NCBI RefSeq assembly: GCF_937616625.2
Contig: NC_065574.1
Location: forward strand, 53,658,052-53,722,051
Length of the DNA: 64,000 nt
Reading direction: 5' to 3'
Source of the DNA: Mercurialis annua
Taxonomy: Eukaryota; Streptophyta; Magnoliopsida; Malpighiales; Euphorbiaceae
Made by a program: the position numbers and the translations under genes. Each line of letters starts with the position of its first letter. The first letter of the stretch is position 1. The notes under the pieces are model-generated. The model was not told the origin of the DNA. It saw only the letters and a program-made list of their open reading frames with translations, and did no database searches. This document shows, piece by piece, positions 20,497 to 32,300 of this stretch.

Positions 20497-21308
20497 TTCA
20501 ATAACGAGTTCTTAAGGCTAAATGATGCAAAAAAAAAGAGTAATATTCGTGTGCAATTAAAACTTGGAAGCCAAATTGAAAAAACAATTAAAGTTTGAAA
20601 ACCAAATTGAAAAAAAAATCAAAATTTAATAATTAAAATGAAAACAAATCAAAATTTAATCACTAAAATGAGATATTTTCATAGTTCGGTTACCATTACC
20701 GGTGTTTACGGTTTAAGGAGTCGAACTGGACAAACCGGCTGGTTCAATCCTTTTTTATGAATTATTATTATCAACCATTTACTCGTGTTTATTTTTATGA
20801 ATAAAAATATATTAAAGCCATAAAAAGCGGCAAAACCAACCACTCTAAATGTTTGCATAAAAAGTAGCGCACTTAAAATGGCACACTAAAGACTACGATT
20901 TAGAGAGGTAAATATAACTCGTATTTTATAAAAATCCAAACTCGAATAGCTAAAATTTCTATTACAACTTTTAAAAAGAAAAGCTGTCTTGGTGAAGGAC
21001 CATTTACTCGTGTTTCGCAACTCATTTCAGTTAAACAACTTCAAAGGAAGCATGTAATGTTCAATAATTTTTTGGACGGCCGACATTATATTTCTCAGGC
21101 GGAATTATATTCATTGGGCTGTTTGATCAGGCAAGGTTTCAATCACTACCAGATGAAACACGAGAAAAATCTTTCAATTTTTAATTTTGGTTAAAATAGT
21201 CAAAAAAAATATTAATGTGGATGTGAATGTGAATAATTAAAAAAAACCAAAAAATCATTAAAAAGTGATAAATTATCAACTAAAACCGGATTCCGGAGTA
21301 CCCGAGAT
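20497..21308. other. Intergenic, no gene seen
   Basis: AT-rich, with repeated AAATTGAAAA words at 20570-20660 and a short patch of GGTTTACGG/CCGGT words near 20695-20745 that may be an old hAT-like remnant. Nothing coding. Confidence 0.4.
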
Positions 21309-21527
21309 CAGGGGCGGATCTAGGAAGAGCGAATGGTGAGCAACTGCCCACCTTATAATCATGAGTCTCTTTAAAAAATGTTGATATAGAATTAAAAAAT
21401 ATGATTTTGTCACCTTAAATTATATAGTTTGCCCACCGTAAAATTTATTTGTTGTCAATTTTACTCATCTTTTAAAATTTCAATATAATTTTGACCACCT
21501 TATAAAATATTTCTGGGTCCGCCACTG
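21309..21527. mobile_element. Short hAT-like MITE (219 bp)
   Basis: The ends CAGGGGCGGATCTAGG and the complement of CAGTGGCGGACCCAGA are typical of a common plant hAT MITE. The 8-bp duplication CCCGAGAT is perfect (21301-21308 and 21528-21535). Internal segments GCCCACCTTATAA and GACCACCTTATAA are not inverted. Confidence 0.8.
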
Positions 21528-21535
21528 CCCGAGAT

Positions 21536-22176
21536 ACAACGAAAATAAAGGTCATGAGAATACCGGTGAGGGGATACCGGCAAACTGCTCCGACACTTTA
21601 TTAAGTTTAAGTAAGAAAAAGAAGAAGAAAAAGAAAGAGTGCAAAAATGAGAGGGAAAAGTACTTCTAAAATTCGCATATAAGATGGTTTGTATAGGCCA
21701 ATCCGAGCAAATCTGAGCTGAGATTTTCCTTCTTCTTGTGCCCCACAATTATGTTAGCTGAGGTGCACATTCTCTTGTGCCCCGAACGGAGTGTAAGATG
21801 CATGCTACGTATGGAACATTCTCGTGTGTTATAAATCCTCTTGTGGTCCTTAAAAAAATTGTTAGACATGCCTTATCATCCGAGGTACAGACCTTTTCGA
21901 GCTATCAGCTATTACCCTTCATCTTATTCTTCCGTTTATAAAGACCAGGGTGACAGCTGCGCGTTATATCCTGATTATTCTGGGACGACCTGGACGACTT
22001 TAGTCCCGATGCTAGTTATGTGAGGTATCTCGGCCAATATTTACATAGTATCTCAGGCCAATATTTACATGGAATGTCACAGTTAATAAAATAACTTCAT
22101 ATCTAAATATGACATATTGATTAATTATTAATGTGGATTTTCTGTATGTATAATACTAATACCTAAATAAAATATA
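21536..22176. other. Intergenic, no gene seen
   Basis: Somewhat more GC than the surroundings between 21690 and 22020, with several short open frames on both strands. None shows recognisable motifs, so I do not call a gene. Confidence 0.4.
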
Positions 22177-22554
22177 GGTCTAATTACTCAAAAACTACCC
22201 AGTTTGTAATTTTTTTTTATTTATACCATGACTTAGGAAAATTTTCAATTGTACCCTATTTTCGAATTTTATGTTTCATTTGTACCCCAAAATTAAAAAT
22301 TTGATAATTTAATTAATTTACGGATGAAAATATTAAAAACAAGATACATAAATGATTAACATTACCGTTTTATCAGAATATAGGTTAAAAATAAAGGACT
22401 AATTTAAACTCTTTTTCAAAAAAATAGGTCAATTTAACTCATTAGGTAGAGATGAAACATAAAAATCGAAAATAGGGTACAATTGAAAATTTTCTTAGGT
22501 CATGGTATAAATAAAAAAAAATTACAAGGTGGGTGGTTTTTAAGTAATTAGGCC
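22177..22554. mobile_element. GGCCTAATTA-family MITE, copy 1 (378 bp)
   Basis: Inverted ends: GGTCTAATTACTCAAAAACT and the complement of GGCCTAATTACTTAAAAACC. Inside them lie inverted TACCATGACTTAGG and CAATTGTACCCTATTTTCG segments. A perfect 9-bp duplication TAAAATATA flanks it (22168-22176 and 22555-22563), as for Mutator-like elements. It lies just upstream of array gene 4. Confidence 0.85.
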
Positions 22555-22600
22555 TAAAATATAGTATAATTAATTACTAAATAAAACATACACTAGCTGT

Positions 22601-22841
22601 CCCGTTTGGTTTTGTGGGCTAATTCTCAATCAAGCCCAAGAAATCATTTAAAGTGCAACCGTTAACAGTCAATAAGTCAACAATTTTAAGCAGAATTGTT
22701 TTTTTCAAAACTCACATTTTTGCCGCTTCAATCTTTAATTTCATGTCTTCAAAAACCAAAAAACCTCTCAAACTTTTCTCAAAATCATAAAACCATTTCT
22801 TGATTTTCTTTTCATTTCTTGAATCTCTGCATCTATCAATT
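22601..22841 (+). promoter_or_regulatory. 5' leader of array gene 4
   Basis: Contains the GGGCTAATTCTCAATCAAGC block, AAAGTGCAACCGTTAACAG, TTTTGCCGCTTCAATC and AAAACCTCTCAAACTTTTC, in the same order as in the other four genes. This is the least interrupted form of the gene 3/4 leader. Confidence 0.6.
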
Positions 22842-23912
22842 ATGAAGAAATTTAGCGCGGAGCGGTTTGCGGCAGCGCAAAAAAAGACGGAGCACCTACT
22901 GTCCGGCAAGAAAGAGTGCCGTGTCCATTACTGTAAGCTTTCCGACGAGGAACATCAGAGCATTTATGATCGCCAGAAACTATGGATTGCGCTTAATGCA
23001 TCCGGCCGACAAGAGCTGCCACTCCCGAAACAATTCAGACCACCGGAACACCCATTTTCAAGAAAGCGCAAGACTAACCCTAATAACGCCACCACCGCTA
23101 AAAAACCAAAGAATTCAGACCAAAGAAACGATTACATAGCGGTGTTTGGTAACTCTAAGTACATCACCATGAGGAAACTCTTTGAAATAAATCAAAGATT
23201 CTCTCAAAACAAGGGTAGTCCGTGTTTAAAAGGGAAAGTTTACGCAGTTTTGCACCAAGGGGAAGAGAAAATTTTCAAGAATGACGATGAAGAATCAAGA
23301 ATTCCCAAGAAAAATTTCTTAGAGTGGGCTACAGATTACAGGGATGATTGGGTGAGGCTTGACCAGTTAAGGAGGCGAACAGTAACGCAAGGGTTTCGAG
23401 TCTGCGGTCAGATTCTTGATATTATGTTCATGATGTCGCAGAACAATTACAACGAAATGGGAGCGAAATTTCAGGTTTTCGAAGAGGCATTAGGATGGGT
23501 AACTAAAGACGAAGAATCCGTGGTGATCTGTAAAGTTCTTGATTTGATCAAAGCAGTAGAGATTCAACTGAAGGGGAAGAAAACGAGTCAGAATTCCGAA
23601 GATGATGATCTAAACGAATCGTTTCTTGATTTGTTTCTGCTTAAATTCCTTTCCAAGATTTTTCGTTTGGAAATTTTCTGGGTGCATAGAAGCTTGCCAT
23701 GGGAGAGGAGATTACTTGTGGATGAAGTATTCGCATCGCTTGAAGATGAAATAACTAGATGTGAGCTATCAATAATGGAGATGGACGATGATATTGAAGA
23801 AGCTGGAGAAGATGGTCAATTTGGTGTACTGGTAGAGGATTGGAAAGAAGGTGATGACTATGTTCGAATGGAGTTGAAGATTGAAGAATTGTGGGGGGAA
23901 CTTGATGATTAA
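22842..23912 (+). CDS. Tandem-array gene 4, unknown family
   Basis: 356 residues from the ATG at 22842; the frame extends upstream only through non-ATG codons. The short helix MKKFSAERFAAAQKKTEH is followed by VHYCKLSDEEHQSIYDRQK (about 27-45) and LPKQFRPPEHPFSRKRK (about 61-77). The core has DYIAVFGNSKYITMRKLFEIN, KGKVYAVLHQGEEKIFKND, FLEWATDYRDDW, DIMFMMSQNNYNEMGAKFQ, FEEALGWVTKDEESVVICKV, LDLIKAVEIQLK, LNESFLDLFLLKFLSKIFRL, EIFWVHRSLPWERRLLVDEV and a C-terminal MELKIEELWGELDD. Soluble and helical in appearance. All family motifs are present, so this is probably the best guide to the family's standard form. Function is unknown. Confidence 0.85.
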   Translation: MKKFSAERFAAAQKKTEHLLSGKKECRVHYCKLSDEEHQSIYDRQKLWIALNASGRQELPLPKQFRPPEHPFSRKRKTNPNNATTAKKPKNSDQRNDYIAVFGNSKYITMRKLFEINQRFSQNKGSPCLKGKVYAVLHQGEEKIFKNDDEESRIPKKNFLEWATDYRDDWVRLDQLRRRTVTQGFRVCGQILDIMFMMSQNNYNEMGAKFQVFEEALGWVTKDEESVVICKVLDLIKAVEIQLKGKKTSQNSEDDDLNESFLDLFLLKFLSKIFRLEIFWVHRSLPWERRLLVDEVFASLEDEITRCELSIMEMDDDIEEAGEDGQFGVLVEDWKEGDDYVRMELKIEELWGELDD

Positions 23913-24656
23913 TTGATTATTTTCAGTTCAATGTCTATGCAAATATGTTTCAGTTGTTCATTATGATAATTAGTTGTTGATTATGAATTTTGGTCTTTAG
24001 ATAGATAATGTAATTGAAGGCCTAATAATCTAACGTTCTTGTTCACTCCCAGTTTGTTAATGAGTACAATTACAAAGAAATGAATATGTATTAGACACGT
24101 ATTTTACAATTTAACTAGTTTAATTATTTACCGGTTCTTATGGTTTTTATCCCAATTAAAAAAGATTAAATCGCGCTTTTAATTCAAAATGGACCAATCT
24201 ATGATTTTTGATCTAAACGGCTTGTCCAGTTCTAACATTCTTAAAACAATACCTATAAATTCTCTACTAATTAAATTTATTTATTCTAATTTTTTAATAA
24301 CTTTTTTTCACTATCTATATAATGACTAAAATTATTTCTATTTACTAGTTATTAATTGGATTCTTTTGCAATTTCATATTATAAAATATATAATTAATAG
24401 GATTATTAAAAGTTACTAGTAAATTTAAACTTAATTTTGTAAATATATTATAAAAATAAATAATACTCGGTTGTTGTATTTAAAATTAAGATCTTAAAAT
24501 AGAAACTTGTTAAAATATCATGTTTTATTTCTTTGGGTTCACTTTGGCCAGTTTGCAATCAAATTTAATTAACCATTCAAGTTAAACTTTAATTGAAGGT
24601 CTAAATTACCCAATTCTTTAATTTTATCCAACCATATTTGCATACAGTTTCTTAAT
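23913..24656. other. 3' UTR of array gene 4 and AT-rich spacer
   Basis: 23913-24050 resembles the gene 3 3' UTR. From 24100 to 24656 the DNA is very AT-rich, with no gene and no clear repeat ends. Confidence 0.5.
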
Positions 24657-24919
24657 ATAACCCGCAAGTGAACTTAGACTTCTCCTTAAGAATAACCACC
24701 TCCAAATAACGGTAACACTTGAACAGAAACAGAGAAAATTAAAACAATTTTAAAACCCACATTTTGCCGCCTCCACAGATCATTCTCTTCTAAACCCACA
24801 AAACCTCTCAATTTTTTCTTGATTATCTCTCTGTTTCTTGAATCTCCGTATCTTGGGTTCTTTTCTTTTACTGTTCTTCAACATTTCTTGATAAAGAAAC
24901 CAACAACCAAGAATCAAGA
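24657..24919 (+). promoter_or_regulatory. 5' leader of array gene 5
   Basis: Starts ATAACCCGCAAGTGAA and continues with ATAACGGTAACACTTGAACA, TTTTGCCGCCTCCACAG, AAACCTCTCAATTTTTTC and AATCAAGAATGG at the start codon. It is collinear with the gene 1 leader and free of insertions. Confidence 0.6.
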
Positions 24920-26855
24920 ATGGACGATCAAGAAAAAGAACAAGACAAAGATGACAAAGATAATCAAGATTCTAAACCTGACCCATCTCCCAAAAAGAAC
25001 GTTAAAAAAGTTCAAAAACAGAACGATAATAAGGTAGATAAAGCGTTACAAGCTCTAGATCAGAAGAAATTTAAGGTTTCCGGTACGGAGCTTGGGCGAT
25101 CTTTTGAGCGCTGGAAACAGCATCTTTGGGAACAAGTATTGCCTAATCCTGAGGTACCTCCGAAGCCTTTCCGACCACCGACACACCCTGAAACATTGAG
25201 AAAACGCAAGCTTCGTCGGATGCAAGGATTACCAGCTGAGCCAGTGATGCCTCCGAAGCCTTTCAGAGTAGTACCGGTACACCCGGAAAGATTAACGAAA
25301 CGCAAGATTCATCAGTTATTCGGAGAGAAAAAAGATGAGAAAAAACAAGAACAACGCCAGCAACAAGAAGAAGTGAAGTTAAGTGATGATAATCCTACAC
25401 TTAGTAACCCTAAGAAAGTTAGATTCTTTAGGAGCCAGCAGCAAGATGAGAATCCGGGTGGAGATTTACAGAGGTATAAATTATGCAAAATCGATGAGAA
25501 TCAAGCTCTACCAGGTACTTAATTAATTCTTTAAATTTTAAACTAATTATGTTAATTAGTCAAGAAAAAGAGTAATTAACGTCGAATTGTTCTTGTTTTG
25601 GGGTTTAGATGATGATCAAAGTGGAGAAACAGAACATGAACCTAACAAAATCTTCATACCTCTGAAGAAAGACCTGACCGTCAGGAAATATAATGATCAA
25701 GATTCAAGAACACGGTTGGATCAGCAGAAACTGCCCAAGAAATCCCGCACCGTCAGGGATAATAATGATCAAGATTCAAGAAAAGACTCGACAACACAGT
25801 TGGATCATCATGAACCGCCGCCGAAGAAATCCCTCATCATCAGACTCAGGAGTAATTATAATGATCAAGATTCAAGAAAAGACCCAAGATCACATTTGGA
25901 TCAGCTTAAACCGCCGAAGAAACGCAAGATTCCTGAGCGATTGTTCGTTGAAGGCACTAGTAGTAAGGGGATTGTGATTAAAGAACAAAAACAGGAGATG
26001 TTTACAGATTACAGAGGAGTGTTTGATAATACCGAGCCAATCAACATGGAGCAACTCAGTGAAATCAATGCCAATTTCTACGAGAATAAGGGAACTCGGT
26101 CTCGCTTAAGAAAGATTTACGCGGCGCTGCATGGAGGTAAAGATAAAATTTTCAGGAATATTGATTTTGATTCAAGAAACCCTAAAATGAGTTTCTTGGA
26201 TTGGGTCAATTCCTCGGAGGATAATCAGGGACTTGCACTATTAAAGGAACGGGCAGTATTTGCTGCATGCCGAGTCACCTGTGAGATTATTGATATCATG
26301 TTCTTGATGTCGTTATCCAACGTCGGCGAAATGGGAGCTAAATTTCAAGTTTTCGAAGATTCATTAGGTTGGGTAACCACTGACGAAAAAATCAGTTTGG
26401 TCATCCCTAAGATTCTTGATGTGATCAAAGCAGTAGAAAACCAACTGAGGAGGCTGAAATTCTTCGAGAGGCGCGAATCGAAAGGGAAAGAAGTGATGAA
26501 CGAGAGAATAGATATGGTCGAGTCGTTTATCGATGCGACTTTGCATCTAATCCTTGAAGAAATTCTTCGAATGGAGCTATTCTGGGTCGAAAAACGATTG
26601 CCTTGCAGCGCAAGGTTACTGGTCGATGAATTGCCATTGCTTGAAGAGGAAATTTTTGGATGTGAAACTTCGTTGCTAGGGTTGGATAAGCAGATTAAGA
26701 AGGGAATTCGGAAGGGTAAATTTGGTGTAGTGGAAAGTGACTGGAAGGAGAGATTTGATTATGTTGAACTGGAGTTTAAGATGGCGGAGCTGTGGAATTG
26801 CTTTGAAGTGTTCACTGATTATGGTGTTTTTGATAGTTTAGACTTCGCACAGTAA
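24920..26855 (+). CDS. Tandem-array gene 5, two exons, enlarged form
   Basis: Exons 24920-25514 and 25609-26855 join in phase (donor CCAG/GTACTT, acceptor GGTTTAG/ATG), giving 613 residues, against 354-438 for the other copies. Residues 1-50 are very charged. PPKPFRPPTHPETLRKRK and a second, weaker copy PPKPFRVVPVHPERLTKRK lie near 79-97 and 111-129, so the proline/basic motif is duplicated. Exon 2 opens with about three copies of a unit with NDQDSR and LDQ--PPKK (about residues 226-310). The core follows: DYRGVFDNTEPINMEQLSEIN, RKIYAALHGG, SFLDWV, DIMFLMSLSNVGEMGAKFQ, FEDSLGWVTTDEKISLVIPK, LDVIKAVENQLRR, ELFWVEKRLPCSARLLVDEL and LEFKMAELW. The alternative is two separate genes, but the core-less first exon and the clean phase argue for one. 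Confidence 0.8.
25515..25608 (+). other. Intron of array gene 5
   Basis: 94 bp, starting GTACTTAATT and ending GGGGTTTAG. It is the only intron I can place in the five-gene array. Exon 1 ends after the first base of a codon, and exon 2 supplies the other two. Confidence 0.75.
25690..25925 (+). repeat. Tandem coding repeat in array gene 5
   Basis: The words AATGATCAAGATTCAAGAA start at about 25692, 25764 and 25860. Each is followed by a TTGGATCA-CA segment and a CCGAAGAAA-type stretch. The unit is about 70-95 bp and encodes NDQDSR...LDQ...PPKK. Spacing varies by whole codons, so the frame is kept. Confidence 0.8.
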
Positions 26856-29364
26856 TTTCTTTTGTATTAGTGAGTGTTTAATTAGCTTTTTTGTTCAGTG
26901 ATCAGTTTTATGATTCTTCTACTATATGTTCATTAAATGTTTAACAGCTAAAGCCTGCAGAATTCAGAGTTATTGAACTGTTCTGTTTCATAGATTTACT
27001 ATTGACAATGTGTTATCATTCAAAGAGCTAGCACGGACACTGCATTCAATCCACGTGTCCCGTTTTAGAAATGTTTTGTACACTTGATGTATCCGACACA
27101 AAACCTCATATATGCTTTACATAGAAAATTAAAAATAACATCGTTTCGCCATGTCCGATTGTCATGTTTCCCCGTGCCCGTGGTATACGTAGCTCAGTAT
27201 ACTGGAGTTTAATCAGAGAACTAATGTTAATTAGTCTAGATGCTCCAAGTTTCCTGTTGTATTGAAATGATTTTTTTTTTGTCTGCATATTAATATTGAA
27301 TTTATTTATTTATGTGACTCTCAAATTTAAAATGTCCTTTATCTTTTGTAATCATAATTTACTGAAAAAAATAAATCAGCCCTAGTTGTAGCAGCCAGTG
27401 TTTTACAAAATCAAGCCGGCAATCGAACCGGTTAGGCCACCTATTTCAAGTTCAGCAGGTTCAATAGCTGGTTCAACCGAATGAATAAATTACACTTGAC
27501 AGATAAATTTTAGACGGTCTAATAGGTTTAACCGGGTCAATTATACCGGTAAACTGGCAGTGATCGATCCCCCTTCAAAGATGTTGTAAAACAACACTTG
27601 CTGTTGCCGCTCTTAGAGTAACCGTTACTAAATAGTATTAGGAAGAGGGAATTCAACCGGACAGCTGGCCGGTTTTTATTTCAATAGGCCGGTCTGGTTT
27701 GGTTTTTCAATCACTTAGCAGCTGGACTAATTCCCATATGCTCATGCACTACCCGCCGCCATCAACATGTAACACCAAAATAAAACACACTCTACACATA
27801 AAACCAGCCGGAAAATAATTAAATAGTTAAATCTGTTTGATTCATTTTGGAAAAAAAATAAATTTTTTAGTTTGGTTTTGTTTAAAAAATAATTTTTTTT
27901 ATTCGGTCTAAAAAACATAATTTCTTTGATCCGGTTTCATACTATAAAAAAATTATTATTTTTGGTTGGTTTTGATATTGGACATAATTTTTTCCAGTAA
28001 ATTTATAATATCAACAAACCTTAAATAATCATATTAACTAAATCAAAATTTCGAACCAAATTTAATTTGGTTTGATATAAAAATAGGTTTTTTTAGTTCA
28101 GTTCGGTTTTGGACATTGTAGATACTTTTTTCGAACAACTAAAAAATCGATAAGAAATCGAAACATACAATAACAGTATCCAGAGAAACACATTCAAGTG
28201 ACGAGCTATTGACCAATTTTAAAAAAAATTATAGAACTAGATCAGTGCATTGTTGCAAATCCTACAATGGCGTCAATCCACTCAAACGCCACCTTGCCCA
28301 TAATTTTTAGTTTGTTGGTTTCGGCCCCGATCAGATTCGATAAAATCTATATTTTTTCCGCTGGTTCTTATGAAGTCCAAGAATCTATTTTTTTATATAA
28401 TGGCTGTTGTTTTTGTTTGTATTTCATACGACTTTCAGACCAAAAATCACACAAATTTGAGAGTTAAAAATATTCTTTGCCTTTTATGTGTAAAGTGGTT
28501 ACTGGGTATGCTTTTAATGTATGTATAAATCCAGTTTTAATATGGTATAAATCCAACACATTAAAATTATAAATTTTTCATAAAAATATAATATAGGTGT
28601 GTATATGGCATCTACTTAGTAAAACCAATTTCATATGTACATCTTGTTTTATGCTTTGTGCGTATAATTTGGATAGAGTCAACATTATGTGTTATTTACT
28701 AGAAAGCGATAAACAATAATTTACAATTATAAGAGCTTATTGGAAAAAAAAATTGAAAAAAAGGACTAGACAAATAAAAAATTGAAAATTTTGGACCTTT
28801 TATCATTTCCGACGTGGCAATTTTGTAAATCATCTAATGGCTATTAAACCATACATGCACGCTCACAAGTTTTGTTTATAAAAGGGCCTTTTAAACAAAA
28901 AACAAAGAGTGTATGAACTTATTGAATAACAAACTTTTAAGAGGAAGCATATGTATAAAACTTGAATATATAAGGGTCTTTTAATAAATTAAGCCAAAAG
29001 TTTACAACAACTTAGAAAACAAAAACACCATAAACATGTGTAACATATCACTACTAATTTTCTTAAACAAGAGAGCACTATTTCAATTGACAAAAGAGAA
29101 TACAGAAGACCCATGTACTATTATAAATTTATAGTGCTTTTTAGAGTTTATTATTAAATAGGTCTCTATACTCATAGTGAGTGTAATACATACTCATTCT
29201 CCATTAAAAAAAAACCTAACAATTAAAATAAATTAAACATAGATACTAGATAAACACAAAATTTTTTTTAAAAAGATTATATAGATAAAAAAACTAAAAA
29301 TACATAGACCTTAATATAGATTTAGCCTTCATAAAAATACACATATGCTACTTTTTCTCACTAC
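26856..29364. other. Intergenic between array and first purine permease
   Basis: No gene seen. 27027-27195 has GCACGGACAC near its left side and CCCCGTGCCCGTGG on the right, like the CTAWG-AGCACGGAAAC hAT-like class, but the ends are eroded. 27395-27730 is rich in AACCGGTT/GGCCGGT words and begins GTGTTTTACAAAATCAAGCC, an old hAT- or Mutator-like remnant. 27820-28160 has repeated TTCGGTTT/TTTGGTTTG words. The rest is AT-rich and plain. Confidence 0.4.
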
Positions 29365-32300
29365 TTAATCATTTCTTGAGATTACAGTATCTGAAGATTT
29401 CACATTTCTGTTATCATCCTTCATTTCTTGGCGATTACCCTTCATTTCTTGGTGATCAAGGTACTGCTGATAAACATAAGACAAGAACCCCCACACAGCT
29501 AACACCAACGAAACCGCCTTAACACCATCCATTGTCTCATGAAACACAAACAAACCTAAAATAGGAACAATCGGCAGACCAACAACACTTATAGCATTGG
29601 AAAACAAAGAAGAAACCTCAGAAATCAAACCAACACATCCTATAGAATACACTTGCCACACAATACAAGTCCAAACTAAATTCATCACATAAGAAACTTT
29701 CCCAAGCTGATAACCATTCATTTCCTTGCTCAAATCATTCCATTCCCCACTACCAAACAGCCCAACTAAGATAACCGCAGTTGCAACTGTCTGCTGACCG
29801 ACAATCATGTCAATAATTGTCTTAAATGTTTCAGTTTTTATCACTTTTCTGAAGGCTAGCTGTGTTAGTGACATCACTAGTCCATATCCAGCAGAAGCAG
29901 CAACAGTGCATATAAATCCAATTACATACTTAACTTTAGAACTTCCTCCACTTGGGTCCTCTGATTCATTGTTGAACACTAATAAAACGGATGAGATTGT
30001 CAAAAGAAACAGAGAGTTTATTATAAATGGAGTGAACTTCTGATTATTGAGAAAATATGAGAAAAATGAGTTGAAGGCTAGTTGTGATGAACATATGAGA
30101 GTGTAAGTTGAGACAGGAAGATACTGAAGCCCAATTGAGTAAAGATAACAGTCTGCTGCTACCAGTAAGCCGATCGACGCGTAAATCCCAGCGAGTTTTA
30201 AGGTAGATGGCGGTTTCATATTGGTTTCATTATTTGTTGTTGGAGGTTTTTTAGAGGTTGTAATGAAATAGTAAGGGATGAGAATTGGGAAGCCGGCGAG
30301 TTGTACTAATGTGGCCAGCCATTTGCTGGCTCCGCCTTTTACGAAGTATAATCGTCCTAAGATTACGGCGACTGATTGGCCGGAGAGGAGACAGATTATG
30401 TAGATGGAGATTCGAATCCATTGATTGTAGTTTCGTTTTGGTTGGGTAGTAGTAGGGTTTGCTGTTTCAGGTGTGTCTGCTTCTTTAGATTGTTGACCTG
30501 ATAAGAAAAAATTAGGTTAATGCTTATATTTAGTCATCATATTTGTTAGTTCATTCAATCATTAGTATAAAGTAATGGAAAAACATATAATGGTGTCCTT
30601 GAGCTTTTATTGCTTTTGTAATTGAGTCCTACGATCTCGTTGCTTAATTTTGTTTAATTAAGTTCCTAAACTTAATTATTCATCAAAAAAAGGTTCCTAA
30701 ACTTTAAGTTTGTTTTTTGTTAATTACGGATTAACGGATATTAGAATCGTGTATTAAAATATTCAAAAGGAGCGTGTGAAATCTGATAAACAAAAGAGAT
30801 TAATTATTATATGAAGCTATATATTTGTATAGATGCACGATTCTAACTTTGGTTAGTTAAAAATCCACAAATTAATTTATAATACATGTGTTTCTCTTAT
30901 AATAAAATCATAAAAAAGATATTAAGAAATGGGTAATTTTTCTATCTCTAATGAAATGATTTTTCTAATTACAATTTTGCAACGAAAACTATATGTATAT
31001 GCATATTAGATTGGTTCATATTGAAATTTTCTTTTGAATTCATTTTATTTGATCAATTAATTAAATAACTAACTAAATCTAATATTTCAATAGATAATTT
31101 AACTTTTAATCTTCAACTATTTGATGGAGTTAATTTTGGCAAAAGTTAGTAAAAAATTATGAACATAAAAGTTAAGGGAGTCAATTGAATAATAATAAAA
31201 AAAATTGAGGGATCTACTTACAAAGATTGTAATAGTTCAATTTTATTATTTAACAGAGTTAAATGTTTGTGTTGCACGCCCCTAAGTTGCATTTCTCAAG
31301 ATTCGCGAATGACAAAATGAAAAGTATAAGGACCCAATTAAACAAAAAACATTGAACGATTCATTTACAAAAACAGTAAAAGTTTAGGGACCTTGTTCTT
31401 GATTTTGCCCAAAACAGTCAAGACTCGTATATGATTAATGTTTATCTGCTTCCACGTTTAGTGGGTTTTGGCGTCATAGCATACTGAATCTGGAATAAAT
31501 TAATTTTTATTGATTATAGTTTATAAATTGTGTTTAATGTTATTTAAAAAAGTAGGAGTAATAAAAAGTGAAAGAGAAACTTTAAATCTTAATTAAAATA
31601 GAAAATAAAAAAATTAGAAAAGGAATGGACCTTTTCTCAAATCAGGGCCTGCCGAAATTAGTGGATCGCCTCTACTTTCAGGTAAAATTTAAATTAAATT
31701 AAATTTTTATATTATTTTTTAATTTATATGATCAGGTAAGCTATGCCGGTGTGTTTTGTCCTGAATAGTCCCGACATCTAAGTACTGCGCTCTACAAATC
31801 AAGGTAATATTTATACTTATATCGTTTTCAACGATAAGTAATTTCCTCTTTTAAGTTTTATTGCTATATATTGCTACCGTTCGTTTAGCAAATTAATTAC
31901 GCTTTGGTGTTCTAATTTGTTAAACGAATGTGTATTTGAATGGCTCAATAATAGTCGCAAAGTCCATTTTTGTTTCTTTTGTTTAAGAATGGTTCATCAT
32001 TTTCATGAGATGACCTTTCTTTCTATATATTTATATATTGCTATTTTTGGCGGAAAAAAAAATATCAGGGCCTGGCTAATTTATATGGATGGTGGGGTGG
32101 GGTTAGTTGAAAAGTTCCTTTTCATCATAAATTGTTATTGGTCCAATTATTTGGTTTACAAGGCAATTTACTTATTTTTTGATAATTTGAGAAACAAGAA
32201 TGCAGGGAGAATAATTGAATAAAATATGGCTCAGCGTTTAAACCATTCGAATTATAACTCGTTGGTCACTTTACTTGTCTTGGTTCACTTTAATTACAAA

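Noticed and set aside
25490..25610. Array gene 5 as two separate genes
   Set aside because: The two frames join exactly through a consensus GT-AG intron, and the first frame alone lacks the family core.
31917..32222. 101-codon open frame on the plus strand
   Set aside because: It lies in the purine permease intron, has low-complexity Phe/Ile/Asn-rich composition and no family motifs or matching context.
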